Assembly: GCA_022870745.1 (NCBI GenBank)
Contig: CP085323.1
Span: 3,286,001 to 3,350,000, forward strand
Origin: Silvibacterium acidisoli
GTDB taxonomy: Bacteria > Acidobacteriota > Terriglobia > Terriglobales > Acidobacteriaceae
Direction: 5' to 3'
Length of the DNA: 64,000 nucleotides
This document shows positions 34,070-44,018 of this stretch, piece after piece. Under the pieces are notes generated by a model that did not search any database, was not told the origin of the DNA, and was given only the letters and a program-made list of their open reading frames with translations. Every line of letters starts with the position of its first letter. Within the stretch, counting starts at the first letter, position 1. The translations under genes were made by a program, and so were the position numbers.

Positions 34070-37000
34070 CGACGCGCCTGCGGAAGCTGGGACTGACAGC
34101 TGCACTCGCGGCCATGATGGCGACATTTGTTTCCCCGGGTCATGCACAATCTGCGGTATCCATCCTGCTCGAGCGTGCTCGCACTCAGGAGCAGGCAGGC
34201 CACATCGATCTGGCGGCACAGTCCTGGCAGCAGGTGCTGCTTTCTGATCCGAAAAATACCGAAGCGCTTGCCGGACTTGCCCGCGCCGCGAAGATGTCCG
34301 GCAATCAGGCCGAAGCAAACAAATATCTGGCGCGCCTGCGGCAGGTGAACCCGGCGGATCCGAATCTCTCGCTTGTCCAGAGCATGCAGTCGACCTCGGC
34401 ACAGAACGCGCAGCTGCAGCAGGCGGCACATCTCGCACAGCAGGGGCAGGCTGAGGAAGCCTTGAAGATTTATCGCCAGGTATGGGGATCGCATCCTCCC
34501 GACGGCAACTGGGCTCTCGCTTATTACGACACCGAGGCGGGTACCGACAGTGGACGAGCTGACGCAGTCAATGGGCTGCGAGGACTGGTAAAGAAATATC
34601 CCAACGACTCGCGCTATGCGATCACCCTGGGCCGCATCCTTACCTATCGCGCGCAGACCCGCGACGAAGGCGAAACGATCCTGCGCGAGCACACGCAGGA
34701 ACCGGCGGCGCAGGCCGCGCTGCGCCAGTCGCTCGTCTGGGATTCGCAGAATCCTCGCGCCGCCGAACAGATTCGCGACTACCTGCGCCAGCATAAGGAC
34801 GCGGAGTTACAGCAATCCTTCGAAGAAGCACAGACGCGCCAGGCGCACACTCCCGCGCCATCTGGCATGGGTGGCCCCGAGCAGGCTGCCTATAGCGCGC
34901 TCAGCGCCGGTCGTGTGGACGAAGCGCAGAGCCGTTTTCTCGCCATCGAAGAGAAGAACCCCGACAATCCTCGTGCCCTTGCCGGCATGGGTTTCGTGCG
35001 CATGAAGCAGGGGAACTTTGCAGATGCCATCGGCTACCTGGAACAGGCGCAGCAGCATGGAGCCAACGACAAAGCCGTTTCCGACGCCTTGAACACCTCT
35101 CACTTCTGGTTCTCCGTTCAACAGGGCACCACCGCTCTGAACGACAACCGGCTCGACGAGGCTGCGAATAAGTATCAGTCTGCGCTACAAATGCGGCCTG
35201 ACGCCCCTGAAGCTCTCGAAGGGCTCGCCGGAACGTACCTTAAAGCGAATCGCCCGAACGACGCAGCCAACGTCTATCTGCGCATCACCCAGGTGCAACC
35301 GAAGTTCGCCGGAGGTTGGCGCGGGCTATTCGCTTCACAGGTGCGCGCCGGTGACTCCGCCGCGGCCATCGCCACATCGCAGCGTTTTCCGGCAGTGGTG
35401 CGCGACGAAGTCGCGAACGACCCCGAATATCTTGGCGATCTCGCCTCGGCCTACACCGCGACCGGGCAGGATGCTGAAGCGCAGCAGGTGCTCGCGCGCG
35501 CCCTTACGCTGCCTTTTCCTGACAATGGCCGTAATATGAAAGCCGCAACTCGCCTACAGTATGCAGGGCTGCTCGCGCAGGACAAGCGTTACGCACAGGC
35601 CGCGGGGCTATATCGCGACATCATCGAAGATGACCCGGATAACGCGAGCGCATGGCAGGGGCTGGTCTCAGTGCAGCATGAAGCAGGACACGATGCCGAA
35701 GCCGTCGAAACCGTCGAGCGCATTCCCCCCGCAACCTACGAAATAACCTTGCAGGACGCAGGCTTCCTCGCCCTGCTGGCTTCGATCTATCAGCAGCAGA
35801 ACCATGATGACGTGGCCCTCGGCTTCCTGCAGCGTGCCGCCAAGGCACAGGCAGATGCAGGGCAGACCGTGGCAGTGCCGCTGCAACTGCAGCTTGCCGC
35901 CATCTATCTGCAGCAGAACAATCCGCAGCAGGCGTACACGATCTACCGCAACGTGCTCACGCAAAACCCCGGCCGCATCGATGCGTGGAAGGGTTTGTTC
36001 TCCGCACTGCATCAGACCGGCCACGATCAGGACGCGCTAGCGCAGTTGCAGCAGGTGCCCCCCGATGCACGCCGCTCGCTCGATGCCGATGTGCAGTTTC
36101 AGCAGACTATCGCAGCAGTCTACGCAGCCACCGGAAACCAGGCCGCCGCAACCCAGATGCTGCAACGCATCCAGGCCCACTACCGTTCTACCGGAGGAGT
36201 CATCCCCGGCGACATTGCCATTCAGAATGCATGGCTGCTCTTCAACACCAAGGACGATCGCGGGCTATACCGCGCACTGATGGCACTCGGGGGCCGGACC
36301 GATCTCACTGACGACCAGCGCCGCACCGTGCAATCCATCTGGACGTCATGGAGCGTGCAGCGTGCCGGGCAGGCCGTCGACGCGGGCCGCACCAGCCGCG
36401 CGCTCGAGATCCTCAACACAGCTTCACAGGCCTTTCCCGACAATCCCGGTGTGAGTAAGACGCTCGCTCCTGCTTACGTCAAGGCCGGAGACGCGAAGCG
36501 TGCCATGGCGATCTATAACTCGCTCGACATGACCAATGCCAGCGCGGCCGACTACCAGGGCATGATCGGCGCGGCTCTGGCCGTGCCCAATCTTCGCCAG
36601 GCCGAGGCCTGGCTGCGGCAGGCCCTCGATGCCTATCCGCACGACCCCTCCATCCTGTCACTTGCTGCCCGCTTCGAGCAGGCACGCGGAGACAACCCTC
36701 GTGCCGCTGCCTACTGGCAGGCTTCGATCAATGCGATGCCGAATGAAACCCCGGCTAACAAGCTGGCGCATACACTCGACAAGCCCGACCTGGAAACGCG
36801 CCCGGCACAGCAGCGAACGCTCGCCGGCCTGCTCAATCCCGATGCCAACGACGGCATGGGGACCGTAGCAGCGCGCCCCGCATTGCCCGGCTACGAGAGC
36901 GCATCGGCAGCGGGAGGAAGCGGACTCTACGGCCCCGATCCCTACAGCGTGGGACATGCCCCGGTGACCTTCAACGGAGAGGGCAGCGCGCAGTCCGGCA

Positions 37001-39186
37001 ATACCCAGACGACAACGACGACCACCACGACAACAACGTATGCACCGCCGGCGCAGAAGACCGCACGCCCGGCATCCGCTCCGGCTCTGAGACCGGTTAC
37101 TCCAAGACCGGTTGCTCCCAAGCCGGTTACCACTCCAGCGCCGGTAGTTCATCATCATCGTCCTGCTTCAACAGGCACTTCATCGCATACCTACACGACC
37201 ACGCATACAACCACCACCACGACGGGCACTTCCGGCAGCAGCTACGGAAACTCCAGCGAGCGCCTCGGCGACTACGTTCCACAGTCGAACGCCGTTCCCA
37301 CTTCTTCGCTCGAAGCACCCAAAGTGACCGCGTCTCCTTCGCAGCCTGAGAACGCATTCGCCGCGCCAGAACCTCCACCCGCCGACAGGAGCCTTCGCGG
37401 TGGCTCTGGCATCACTGCTTCAGGTTCCGAAGGCCCGAAGATGCTGGACGACGCCCAGCTGCACCTGACCATTTCTTCAGGTCAGATTGCGCCATCGGGC
37501 GATGTACTCGAAGAGCTTCGCAAACGGCAGAAGAACGCGCCATCCCCTGCGGCAGAATCTTCTCCAGTAGAGCTTACGCTCGAGCAGAGTCCGGCGATCG
37601 GCTATGTGCCCAGCGGTTCTGCTTCCGTGGAAGCTTACAATCGCGCATCGACAGCACTGGCTACTGCCGAGCAGCCGGTGAATGCCGCGTTCGTGACCCC
37701 GCAGACCGCACCGGCCGCGCAACAGGTTGAATCGCAGCCATACAGGCAGATGCACCTCACGCAGATGCCGCAGCAGCAACTGTACGCGCAGACCGAGCCG
37801 CTGCCCACGGTTCCACCCGCACAGTCGCAGATCGCTCCGCCTCCACCCGGTTGGCGCAAGGTCAAGCAGACGACCGTGACCACCACAACCACCACCGTCA
37901 ACAACAATGCGCAGCAGCAACAGCAGGGCGCGAGCGATCAGCAATTGCAGCAGGAGGATCTGCCCCCGCTGCGTGGACCCTATGGACCGAAGCGTCCGCC
38001 GCACATGCGCAATCCGCGTGAAGAAGCCGAGATGCAGCTGGCGACAATTGATGGCGGATATAGCCCCTGGATGGGCGGTACCGGATATGTAAACCATCGC
38101 AGCGGCACTGCCGGGTTCGATCAGTTGACCGCCCTTGAAGCGCCCTTCGAAGCCTCCGCGATTGTTGGCAACGCAGCGCGCCTTACGTTGGTGGTTTCGC
38201 CATCGTTTCTCGATTCCGGCGTAGCCGACGGCACCAGTACCAATCGCCTCGGGACCGCGGCAGTCGGTGCGACCCCGGCGCAGCAAAGCCTCGCAGGCGT
38301 TGGCGGAGAAGTACAGCTCACAACAGCAAACTTCGGGATTGCCGCCGGCTATACACCCTATGGCTTCCTTGTCTCGAACGCCACGGGCCGCTTCAACTGG
38401 CGTCCCGCTGCTGGTCCTCTTACATTCCGCTTCTCTCGTGAACCCATCAAGGATTCGCAACTGTCATACGGAGGCATGCGCGATCCCGGTTCTGTCGGCC
38501 CGGGCTACGACGGCAATATCTGGGGCGGCGTGATGACGAATGCCGGCAACGTGCAGTTCGGCAAAGGCGATTCCCAGTCCGGCTACTACTTCGGCATGGG
38601 AGGCCAGTACATCACCGGCCATCATGTTGAAAGCAACAGCCGTATCGATGGCGTGGCCGGAGCCTACTGGCGCGTGTTGACAGTGCCCGATACCGGAGAC
38701 CTCACCATCGGCACGAATTTCTTCGGCATGCACTACACGCACAACCTGCGTTACTTCACCTATGGACAGGGCGGATACTTCAGCCCGCAGGCCTATATGC
38801 TCGCCAATGTACCGGTGACATGGAACGGCCGCTACGGCGTCAACTTCCATTACACGGTTGCAGGCGCCTTCGGCCTGCAGGCTTTCCAGGAAGACACCAG
38901 CCCGTTCTTCCCGCTCGATCCCGCATTGCAGGTAGCGAACAGCAACCCCAGCTATGCAGGACAGACGGTCGTTGGCAGCAACTACGATCTGCATGCGGAG
39001 GGCGCCTATCATCTCACCGATCACTGGTATGCCGGGGCGTACGTGTCGTTCAACAACACGCGCGACTACGCCAATCAGACGGTGGGCTTCTTCGTACGAT
39101 TCCTCATCCGCCCGCAGTACCAGACCGAACAGGGACCGACTGGGCTATTTCCGATGCAGGGCAACCGCCCCATCATGGTTCCGTAA
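34054..39186 (+). CDS. bcsC: Cellulose export outer-membrane protein (TPR scaffold plus beta-barrel)
   Basis: A 1710-residue protein, ATG 34054 inside the end of bcsZ. Signal peptide 1-32 (ending PGHAQ). TPR repeats fill about residues 33-870. A Pro/Thr/Gln-rich linker follows with Thr runs near 984-990, 1050-1056 and 1275-1280, longer than in E. coli BcsC. The BCSC C-terminal barrel starts near 1325 (SPWMGGTGYVNHRSG) and runs to the end. The periplasmic TPR part contacts the synthase and the barrel exports glucan. At about 1700 residues it is some 500 longer than enterobacterial forms. The gene ends before a strong hairpin. Confidence 0.95.
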   Translation: MEKTITTRLRKLGLTAALAAMMATFVSPGHAQSAVSILLERARTQEQAGHIDLAAQSWQQVLLSDPKNTEALAGLARAAKMSGNQAEANKYLARLRQVNPADPNLSLVQSMQSTSAQNAQLQQAAHLAQQGQAEEALKIYRQVWGSHPPDGNWALAYYDTEAGTDSGRADAVNGLRGLVKKYPNDSRYAITLGRILTYRAQTRDEGETILREHTQEPAAQAALRQSLVWDSQNPRAAEQIRDYLRQHKDAELQQSFEEAQTRQAHTPAPSGMGGPEQAAYSALSAGRVDEAQSRFLAIEEKNPDNPRALAGMGFVRMKQGNFADAIGYLEQAQQHGANDKAVSDALNTSHFWFSVQQGTTALNDNRLDEAANKYQSALQMRPDAPEALEGLAGTYLKANRPNDAANVYLRITQVQPKFAGGWRGLFASQVRAGDSAAAIATSQRFPAVVRDEVANDPEYLGDLASAYTATGQDAEAQQVLARALTLPFPDNGRNMKAATRLQYAGLLAQDKRYAQAAGLYRDIIEDDPDNASAWQGLVSVQHEAGHDAEAVETVERIPPATYEITLQDAGFLALLASIYQQQNHDDVALGFLQRAAKAQADAGQTVAVPLQLQLAAIYLQQNNPQQAYTIYRNVLTQNPGRIDAWKGLFSALHQTGHDQDALAQLQQVPPDARRSLDADVQFQQTIAAVYAATGNQAAATQMLQRIQAHYRSTGGVIPGDIAIQNAWLLFNTKDDRGLYRALMALGGRTDLTDDQRRTVQSIWTSWSVQRAGQAVDAGRTSRALEILNTASQAFPDNPGVSKTLAPAYVKAGDAKRAMAIYNSLDMTNASAADYQGMIGAALAVPNLRQAEAWLRQALDAYPHDPSILSLAARFEQARGDNPRAAAYWQASINAMPNETPANKLAHTLDKPDLETRPAQQRTLAGLLNPDANDGMGTVAARPALPGYESASAAGGSGLYGPDPYSVGHAPVTFNGEGSAQSGNTQTTTTTTTTTTYAPPAQKTARPASAPALRPVTPRPVAPKPVTTPAPVVHHHRPASTGTSSHTYTTTHTTTTTTGTSGSSYGNSSERLGDYVPQSNAVPTSSLEAPKVTASPSQPENAFAAPEPPPADRSLRGGSGITASGSEGPKMLDDAQLHLTISSGQIAPSGDVLEELRKRQKNAPSPAAESSPVELTLEQSPAIGYVPSGSASVEAYNRASTALATAEQPVNAAFVTPQTAPAAQQVESQPYRQMHLTQMPQQQLYAQTEPLPTVPPAQSQIAPPPPGWRKVKQTTVTTTTTTVNNNAQQQQQGASDQQLQQEDLPPLRGPYGPKRPPHMRNPREEAEMQLATIDGGYSPWMGGTGYVNHRSGTAGFDQLTALEAPFEASAIVGNAARLTLVVSPSFLDSGVADGTSTNRLGTAAVGATPAQQSLAGVGGEVQLTTANFGIAAGYTPYGFLVSNATGRFNWRPAAGPLTFRFSREPIKDSQLSYGGMRDPGSVGPGYDGNIWGGVMTNAGNVQFGKGDSQSGYYFGMGGQYITGHHVESNSRIDGVAGAYWRVLTVPDTGDLTIGTNFFGMHYTHNLRYFTYGQGGYFSPQAYMLANVPVTWNGRYGVNFHYTVAGAFGLQAFQEDTSPFFPLDPALQVANSNPSYAGQTVVGSNYDLHAEGAYHLTDHWYAGAYVSFNNTRDYANQTVGFFVRFLIRPQYQTEQGPTGLFPMQGNRPIMVP

Positions 39187-39221
39187 AGCCGATCACCCCT
39201 CATATGTTGTGATCCCAAACA

Positions 39222-39257
39222 AGCAGAAAGCCCGGTCAGCAGACCGGGCTTTCTGCT
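39222..39257. terminator. Bidirectional terminator between bcsC and the KdpD-like gene
   Basis: A perfect 16-bp stem (39222-39237 with 39242-39257) with loop AGCA sits between two convergent transcription units. No long U run follows on either strand, but the GC-rich stem should be effective. Confidence 0.8.
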
Positions 39258-39268
39258 TCCTGCAGGAA

Positions 39269-40396
39269 CTACTTCTTCTCGCGCCTCATGGGAACTACCT
39301 GCACCGTCGTCTCACGCATCTCGGCCAGAAACCGATTGAGGACAGAGCCGCGCAACAGGATGTCGAAGCGCGAGCGTGCGGATTGCCCGAAGACGACGTG
39401 CGAAATATTCTCGCTCTGGGCAAAATCGATCAGCTTATCGGAGACGCTCTTGCCCTTCAGGATGACGACCTTGGCGCCGAGTTCGCGTGCCATGCGTTCG
39501 TATTCTTCAAGGCGCGCCGCGGCTTCAGGATCGCCGCCGTGCTTGCGGTCTTCGCCGCCCGTTTCCACGTAAACCGCGTACCAGTTGGTTGCCAGCCTGC
39601 CCGCAATGCGGGAGCCGGCACGTAGCAGCCGCTCTGTGCCAGGGCGGGACGAGAGGCAGACCATCACTTTTTCTGGAATGGGCGCCTGCTCGAGACCCTG
39701 GTTGCGCCGGTACTGCGCAGCAGCGCTGCCCACCTGCTCAGCCGTGGTGCGAAGGGCCAGCTCGCGCAGCATGTTCAGGTTGCCCTTGCGGAAGAAGTTC
39801 GAGAGCGACTGCTCGATCTTTTCCTGCGAATAGATCTTGCCCTCGCGGAGCCGGGTCCGCAGCTCATCGACTGTGATATCGACGTTGACGACTTCATCGG
39901 CGCGCTTCAGAAAGCTGTCCGGCACGGTTTCGCGGACCTGAGTGCTTGCCGAGCGCGAGACCGCATCGTTCAGCGTTTCGAGATGCTGAATATTTACCGC
40001 CGTCATCACGTTGATGCCGGCATCCAGCAGCTCCAGCACATCTTCATAGCGCTTGCGATTGCGCGAGCCCGGAACATTCGTGTGCGCCAGCTCGTCGACG
40101 ATGCACGTATTGGGATGCCGCGCGAGAATGGCATCGAGGTCCATCTCTTCGAGCGTTACAGAGCGATAAGGCACCAGCCGCAGCGGTGTCTTTTCAAGAT
40201 CCTGGATCAAAGCCGCCGTTTCGGCGCGGCCATGTGTCTCGACCAGCCCGATGACGACATCGACACCCTGCCTCTTGAGAGCATGTGCCTGCTCGAGCAT
40301 GCGATAGGTCTTGCCTACTCCCGGGGCGGCGCCGAGATACACCCGCAGCTTCGCGGGCTCAACCTGAGGCTGGATTTCGTCAGAAAGATCGGCCAT
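39269..40396 (-). CDS. Stand-alone KdpD-type sensor domain plus universal-stress domain
   Basis: A 375-residue protein from ATG 40396. Residues 17-220 match the N-terminal KdpD domain: LRVYLGAAPGVGKTYRML with a Walker A, VETHGRAET, CIVDELAHTNVPGSRN as Walker B region and VNIQHLETLND. Residues about 230-370 resemble the USP domain of KdpD, which in some bacteria binds c-di-AMP, though the published binding pattern is only partly present (CLSSRPG, WYAVY). The membrane and kinase parts of normal 900-residue KdpD are missing. Its start overlaps the stop of the kinase-like gene by one base (TGATG), so the two are translated together and probably act together. kdpFABC and kdpE are not in the window. 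Confidence 0.9.
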   Translation of the reverse strand: MADLSDEIQPQVEPAKLRVYLGAAPGVGKTYRMLEQAHALKRQGVDVVIGLVETHGRAETAALIQDLEKTPLRLVPYRSVTLEEMDLDAILARHPNTCIVDELAHTNVPGSRNRKRYEDVLELLDAGINVMTAVNIQHLETLNDAVSRSASTQVRETVPDSFLKRADEVVNVDITVDELRTRLREGKIYSQEKIEQSLSNFFRKGNLNMLRELALRTTAEQVGSAAAQYRRNQGLEQAPIPEKVMVCLSSRPGTERLLRAGSRIAGRLATNWYAVYVETGGEDRKHGGDPEAAARLEEYERMARELGAKVVILKGKSVSDKLIDFAQSENISHVVFGQSARSRFDILLRGSVLNRFLAEMRETTVQVVPMRREKK

Positions 40397-42195
40397 CAGC
40401 CCACCTCCACAGGATGCCGCGTCGCTGCGCTGGTTGCGATCGGCAGCGTGAAGCTGAAGGTGGTTCCGCTGCCGAGCCTGCTTTCTACCGATGCCTGGCC
40501 GCCCAGCGATTCCACGAGCCGCCGCACCAGCGCAAGTCCCAGGCCGGTGCCTTCGCCGGATCCGCCGGAAAAGCGTCCGAAGATGCCCGGCAGGCGCTCT
40601 GCTTCAATACCACGGCCGGAATCGCGAACGAAGAACTGCACCTTGTCTTTCATCTCCGTCGCTTCGAGCAGAATCTCGCCGCCCTCGGGCGTGTAGCGGA
40701 GCGCATTCGAAATGAGGTTATCGAGAATGCTGCGTGCTGCCCGGCGGTCAGCATTGACATAGCTCAGATCCTCGTAGGCCCGCAGATCGATATCGATTCT
40801 CTTTCTTTGCGCCTCGCCGCGATGTCGCGCGATACCATCGTTGAGAATATCGAAAGGACGCAGCTTCTCGATCTTCATCTCGCGGCGGCCTGTCTCAAGC
40901 TCACCCACCTCGATCAGGTCGGCCATCAGGTCATTCAACTGCTCGGCTTCCTGCTCCGCACCGCCGACCAGGTCGCACTGCAGCGGGCGAAGTTCGCCCG
41001 CGTGTCCTCTTGAGAGCGCATAGAGAGAAAGTCGAAGTCTCTGCAGCGGATCGCGCAGCTTCTGCGAGGCGACAGAAAGAAACCGCGTCTTGAAGCGGTC
41101 CACTTCCTGCAATTGCGTAATGTCTTCAAGAACCGTGACCGCTCCCAGCAGCTTGTTTTCGCTGTCGCGCATCGGCGTGGTGCGCAGGCGGTAATTGCGC
41201 TGCTCTTCACCGATGCGCATCGGCAACAGCGCAGCTTCACCTTCGCCGGTAGAGGCGCGCTGCATGGAGACGGCCATACGGATCGCTTCCAGGATTTTTT
41301 CTCCGCCGGGCGTATTGGTCAGCACCATCCTGTCCGACGAGCCTTTACCCAGCAGCTCGACCGAAGCCTGGTTCAGCTTGAGCACGCGTCCCTTCGCGTC
41401 CGTCACGATCACCGGCTCGAAGATCGACTGCACGACCGCGTCGCTCAGCTGATGTTCCATCTGCAGGCGTCCCGATTCGCTTTCGCGCAGGTCGCGCAGC
41501 CGTGCGATCATGCGATTCATCTCGGCCGTGATCACGCCGAAATCGTCCTTCTGACGCCACTCGATACGCTGCTGCAGGTCTCCCTGGCCGATGCGGCGAA
41601 CCGTCTTTGCCGTGCTGCGAATGGGACCCACCACGAAAAAGATCATCACGGCGGCGACCGCGGTGGCCGTGACTATGGCAGCTCCGCAGGCGCTGATCAA
41701 TCTCGCGCGCAGGCGCGATTGCTGGTGATCGAGGTCCGCCACGATCGCGCGATGCTGCGCGCGCAATGTACGAAAAGCACTCGTGGTCGTGGCGCTCAGT
41801 TGTTCCAGGCGGCCAGCCAGTTCGCTGTAGCTCTCATGGTTATTGGTAATGATGGCGCGATGCTGCGCTTCCAGCGCGGCGACCGGGATATCCGGAGCAA
41901 AGGCATCCACTGCCGAGTGAGCAGTGGCGAACAGCGACTGGGTCTCCTGCTGCCTCGCCGCGAGCTCCGCCGGAACGCCGCTTTCCCCGTGTGCCACGCG
42001 CGCGGCCAACATCTCTTCAGACGCCAGCGAGGCACGTGCGTCAGCCAGTGCAGCCAGCGCGGCATCGGCCGTATGTTGCGAAGAGTCCACCGCGCCCAGC
42101 GCGACAAACGATGTGCGGACGAGCATGCTCACGCCGGTCACGATAGCAACCAGCAGGAGTCCGCCCAGAACCAGCCTTTGATAAAGAGTCAGCAT
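40396..42195 (-). CDS. Histidine-kinase-like membrane protein (HAMP-PAS-HisKA-HATPase) lacking the phosphoacceptor His
   Basis: A 599-residue protein from ATG 42195. Two membrane helices (about 8-27 and 168-191) flank a periplasmic coiled region. A HAMP domain, then a PAS domain (FEPVIVTDAKGRVLKLNQASVELL in pieces) and a dimerisation helix follow. In that helix the sequence is FLSVASQKLRDPL; the family has S-H-E-L-R-x-P, so Gln378 (codon CAG, 41062-41064) replaces the phosphorylated His. The ATPase domain looks intact: DNLISNALRYTPEGG, DSGRGI and GTGLGLALVRRLVESLGG. It may be a pseudokinase that still binds ATP. It overlaps the KdpD-sensor gene and follows the ClC gene by 50 bases. Confidence 0.9.
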   Translation of the reverse strand: MLTLYQRLVLGGLLLVAIVTGVSMLVRTSFVALGAVDSSQHTADAALAALADARASLASEEMLAARVAHGESGVPAELAARQQETQSLFATAHSAVDAFAPDIPVAALEAQHRAIITNNHESYSELAGRLEQLSATTTSAFRTLRAQHRAIVADLDHQQSRLRARLISACGAAIVTATAVAAVMIFFVVGPIRSTAKTVRRIGQGDLQQRIEWRQKDDFGVITAEMNRMIARLRDLRESESGRLQMEHQLSDAVVQSIFEPVIVTDAKGRVLKLNQASVELLGKGSSDRMVLTNTPGGEKILEAIRMAVSMQRASTGEGEAALLPMRIGEEQRNYRLRTTPMRDSENKLLGAVTVLEDITQLQEVDRFKTRFLSVASQKLRDPLQRLRLSLYALSRGHAGELRPLQCDLVGGAEQEAEQLNDLMADLIEVGELETGRREMKIEKLRPFDILNDGIARHRGEAQRKRIDIDLRAYEDLSYVNADRRAARSILDNLISNALRYTPEGGEILLEATEMKDKVQFFVRDSGRGIEAERLPGIFGRFSGGSGEGTGLGLALVRRLVESLGGQASVESRLGSGTTFSFTLPIATSAATRHPVEVG

Positions 42196-42245
42196 TGATC
42201 GGCAATCTTAGGCTAGTGGGATGTGACCCGGCGTGCAAGCAGACT

Positions 42246-44018
42246 TCAGTGGGAGTACTCCTGGTACCGCTTGAGGATCTTCTCGAGCGTGACCACCCCT
42301 TCCACTTTTCCCTTGACCGCCCGGTTCATAATCGGCAGAACCGGCCAGCGGGGAAAGTAGTGCAGCGTGGTGTCGAGCGGAAGATCCGGGAACAGAACCG
42401 GCGTGCGATCCTGCTTGATGGCTTTTTCAAGCAGCGTGTCCGGAGTCTGCGCCGCAGACACACCCGTCAGCTCTTCGCGGGACATGCAGTACCACGACCC
42501 GTCCCAGACCTGAACAAGCAACGCCTGAGATCCCGACTCGCCCAGCGATGAAGCAGCTGCGGCAATCGTGTCGCTGCCGCGCAGCACCGGTAAATTGAGC
42601 GGCTCGATTGCATCTTCTATATGCAGGCTGCTTTCCTCGCGCTGCTCTTCCATCGAAGGCAATTCCAGGCCATCCTGGTGCGTAAAGACCTCGAAGATGG
42701 GAACCGGGGTGAGGCTGCGGGACATCAGGTAAGCGATGGTGTTCGCAAGAATCACCGGCAGAATGATCGAGTAGTTTCCGCTCACCTCCAGCACCATGAA
42801 AACCGAGGTCAGTGGAGCGCGCAGGAAGCCGGCAAACAGTACGCCCATGCCGACCAGCGCGTAGGAGCCGATCGTGCCGGTGAAGTGTGGAAAGAATGCC
42901 TGTTCGAACGAGCCTACGCCTGCACCGAGCATCGCTCCGATAAAGAGCGTCGGCGCAAACATGCCGCCCGGCGTGCCGCTTGAAAACGACAGTGTGGTAG
43001 CCAGCATTTTGAACAGAGCCAGGATAAACAGCATCTTCCAGGCGAACTGGCCATGCATGGCCTGGTCCATTACGCCGTATCCTGGGCCCATCACCTGCGG
43101 CAGCCCGAAGAATCCGATAGCGCCGACCATGAGCCCGGCAATCGCAGGCTGTGCCACCTGCGTCCAGCGCGGCAGGGCGCGCAGCCGGGGACGAAGATAG
43201 CCAAGCGCCTTCGAAAAGACCAGCGCAAAGATACCGCCGAAGACGCCCAGGACTGCATATGCCAGCAGCTCGCGCGGGTCGCGCAGGATAACCGCCGGAA
43301 TGCGGAACATCGGTTCCGATCCCCAAAAACGGCGCGCGACCACGACGCTCGAAATAGCGGAAAGCACAATTGAACCGAGTACCGCGGCGCTCCACTTGCC
43401 GATCACTTCTTCAATGACAAACAGGATCGCCGAAATAGGGGCGTTAAACGCGGCCGCGAGACCTGCCGCCGCACCGATGGGAGCAAATAGCCGCAGCTTC
43501 TCACGCGAAAGCTTGAGATGCCGGGCCACGATGGAGGCCACGCCCGCGCCAATCTGCAGCGACGGATCTTCCGGCCCGAGCGAGTGCCCGGCTCCGATCG
43601 CCAGCGCAGCGGTAATAAATTTGCCGATGACGGTCTTGAACGAGATGTAGCCGTTGTAGATGTACAGCGCGGCCTTGGTCTGGTTGACGCCGCTGCCGCG
43701 CGCCGCCGGGAAAACCCATTGCACCAGTGCCGCCACTGCCAGGCCTGTAAGCGCGGGAGCGACCAGCAGCCGGTACTGCCCCGGATGCGGAACCGAGCCC
43801 AGCATCAGCACGCGGATCCAGTCGATGGCAATGCGGAAGGAAACGACCAGCAGGCCCGACAGAACGCCAATAAAAATCGACAAAACAAGAAAGAGGCGTT
43901 CGTCGCGGGTGGGCGCGATGCGCCGCATGTCGGAGAACGGACGCCGCTTCGGCTCCGGTTTGCCCGCGATGGCTGCGGTAACGCTTTCTGCGGCCGATGC
44001 CGGGATCTCAACCTTCAC
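42246..44018 (-). CDS. ClC-family chloride/proton exchanger with CBS domains
   Basis: A 590-residue protein from ATG 44018. The membrane part (about residues 40-450) has GSGVNQ at 108-113 (anion site), GHSLGPEDPSLQIGAG with gating-equivalent Glu150, FVIEEV with the proton-pathway Glu at 203/204, and GTPGGMFAPTLFIGA. Those features suggest an exchanger and not a passive channel. After about 470 a pair of CBS-like modules (VLRGSDTIAAAASSL, VLPIMNRAVKGKVEGVVT) could bind nucleotides. The gene overlaps the upstream TPR gene by four bases and precedes the kinase-like gene by 50 bases, hinting at a common ion-homeostasis unit. Confidence 0.92.
   Translation of the reverse strand: MKVEIPASAAESVTAAIAGKPEPKRRPFSDMRRIAPTRDERLFLVLSIFIGVLSGLLVVSFRIAIDWIRVLMLGSVPHPGQYRLLVAPALTGLAVAALVQWVFPAARGSGVNQTKAALYIYNGYISFKTVIGKFITAALAIGAGHSLGPEDPSLQIGAGVASIVARHLKLSREKLRLFAPIGAAAGLAAAFNAPISAILFVIEEVIGKWSAAVLGSIVLSAISSVVVARRFWGSEPMFRIPAVILRDPRELLAYAVLGVFGGIFALVFSKALGYLRPRLRALPRWTQVAQPAIAGLMVGAIGFFGLPQVMGPGYGVMDQAMHGQFAWKMLFILALFKMLATTLSFSSGTPGGMFAPTLFIGAMLGAGVGSFEQAFFPHFTGTIGSYALVGMGVLFAGFLRAPLTSVFMVLEVSGNYSIILPVILANTIAYLMSRSLTPVPIFEVFTHQDGLELPSMEEQREESSLHIEDAIEPLNLPVLRGSDTIAAAASSLGESGSQALLVQVWDGSWYCMSREELTGVSAAQTPDTLLEKAIKQDRTPVLFPDLPLDTTLHYFPRWPVLPIMNRAVKGKVEGVVTLEKILKRYQEYSH

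Noticed and set aside
37477-38460. 327-residue minus-strand frame opposite the end of bcsC
   Set aside because: Shadow of the BcsC linker and barrel; no start signals or domain.
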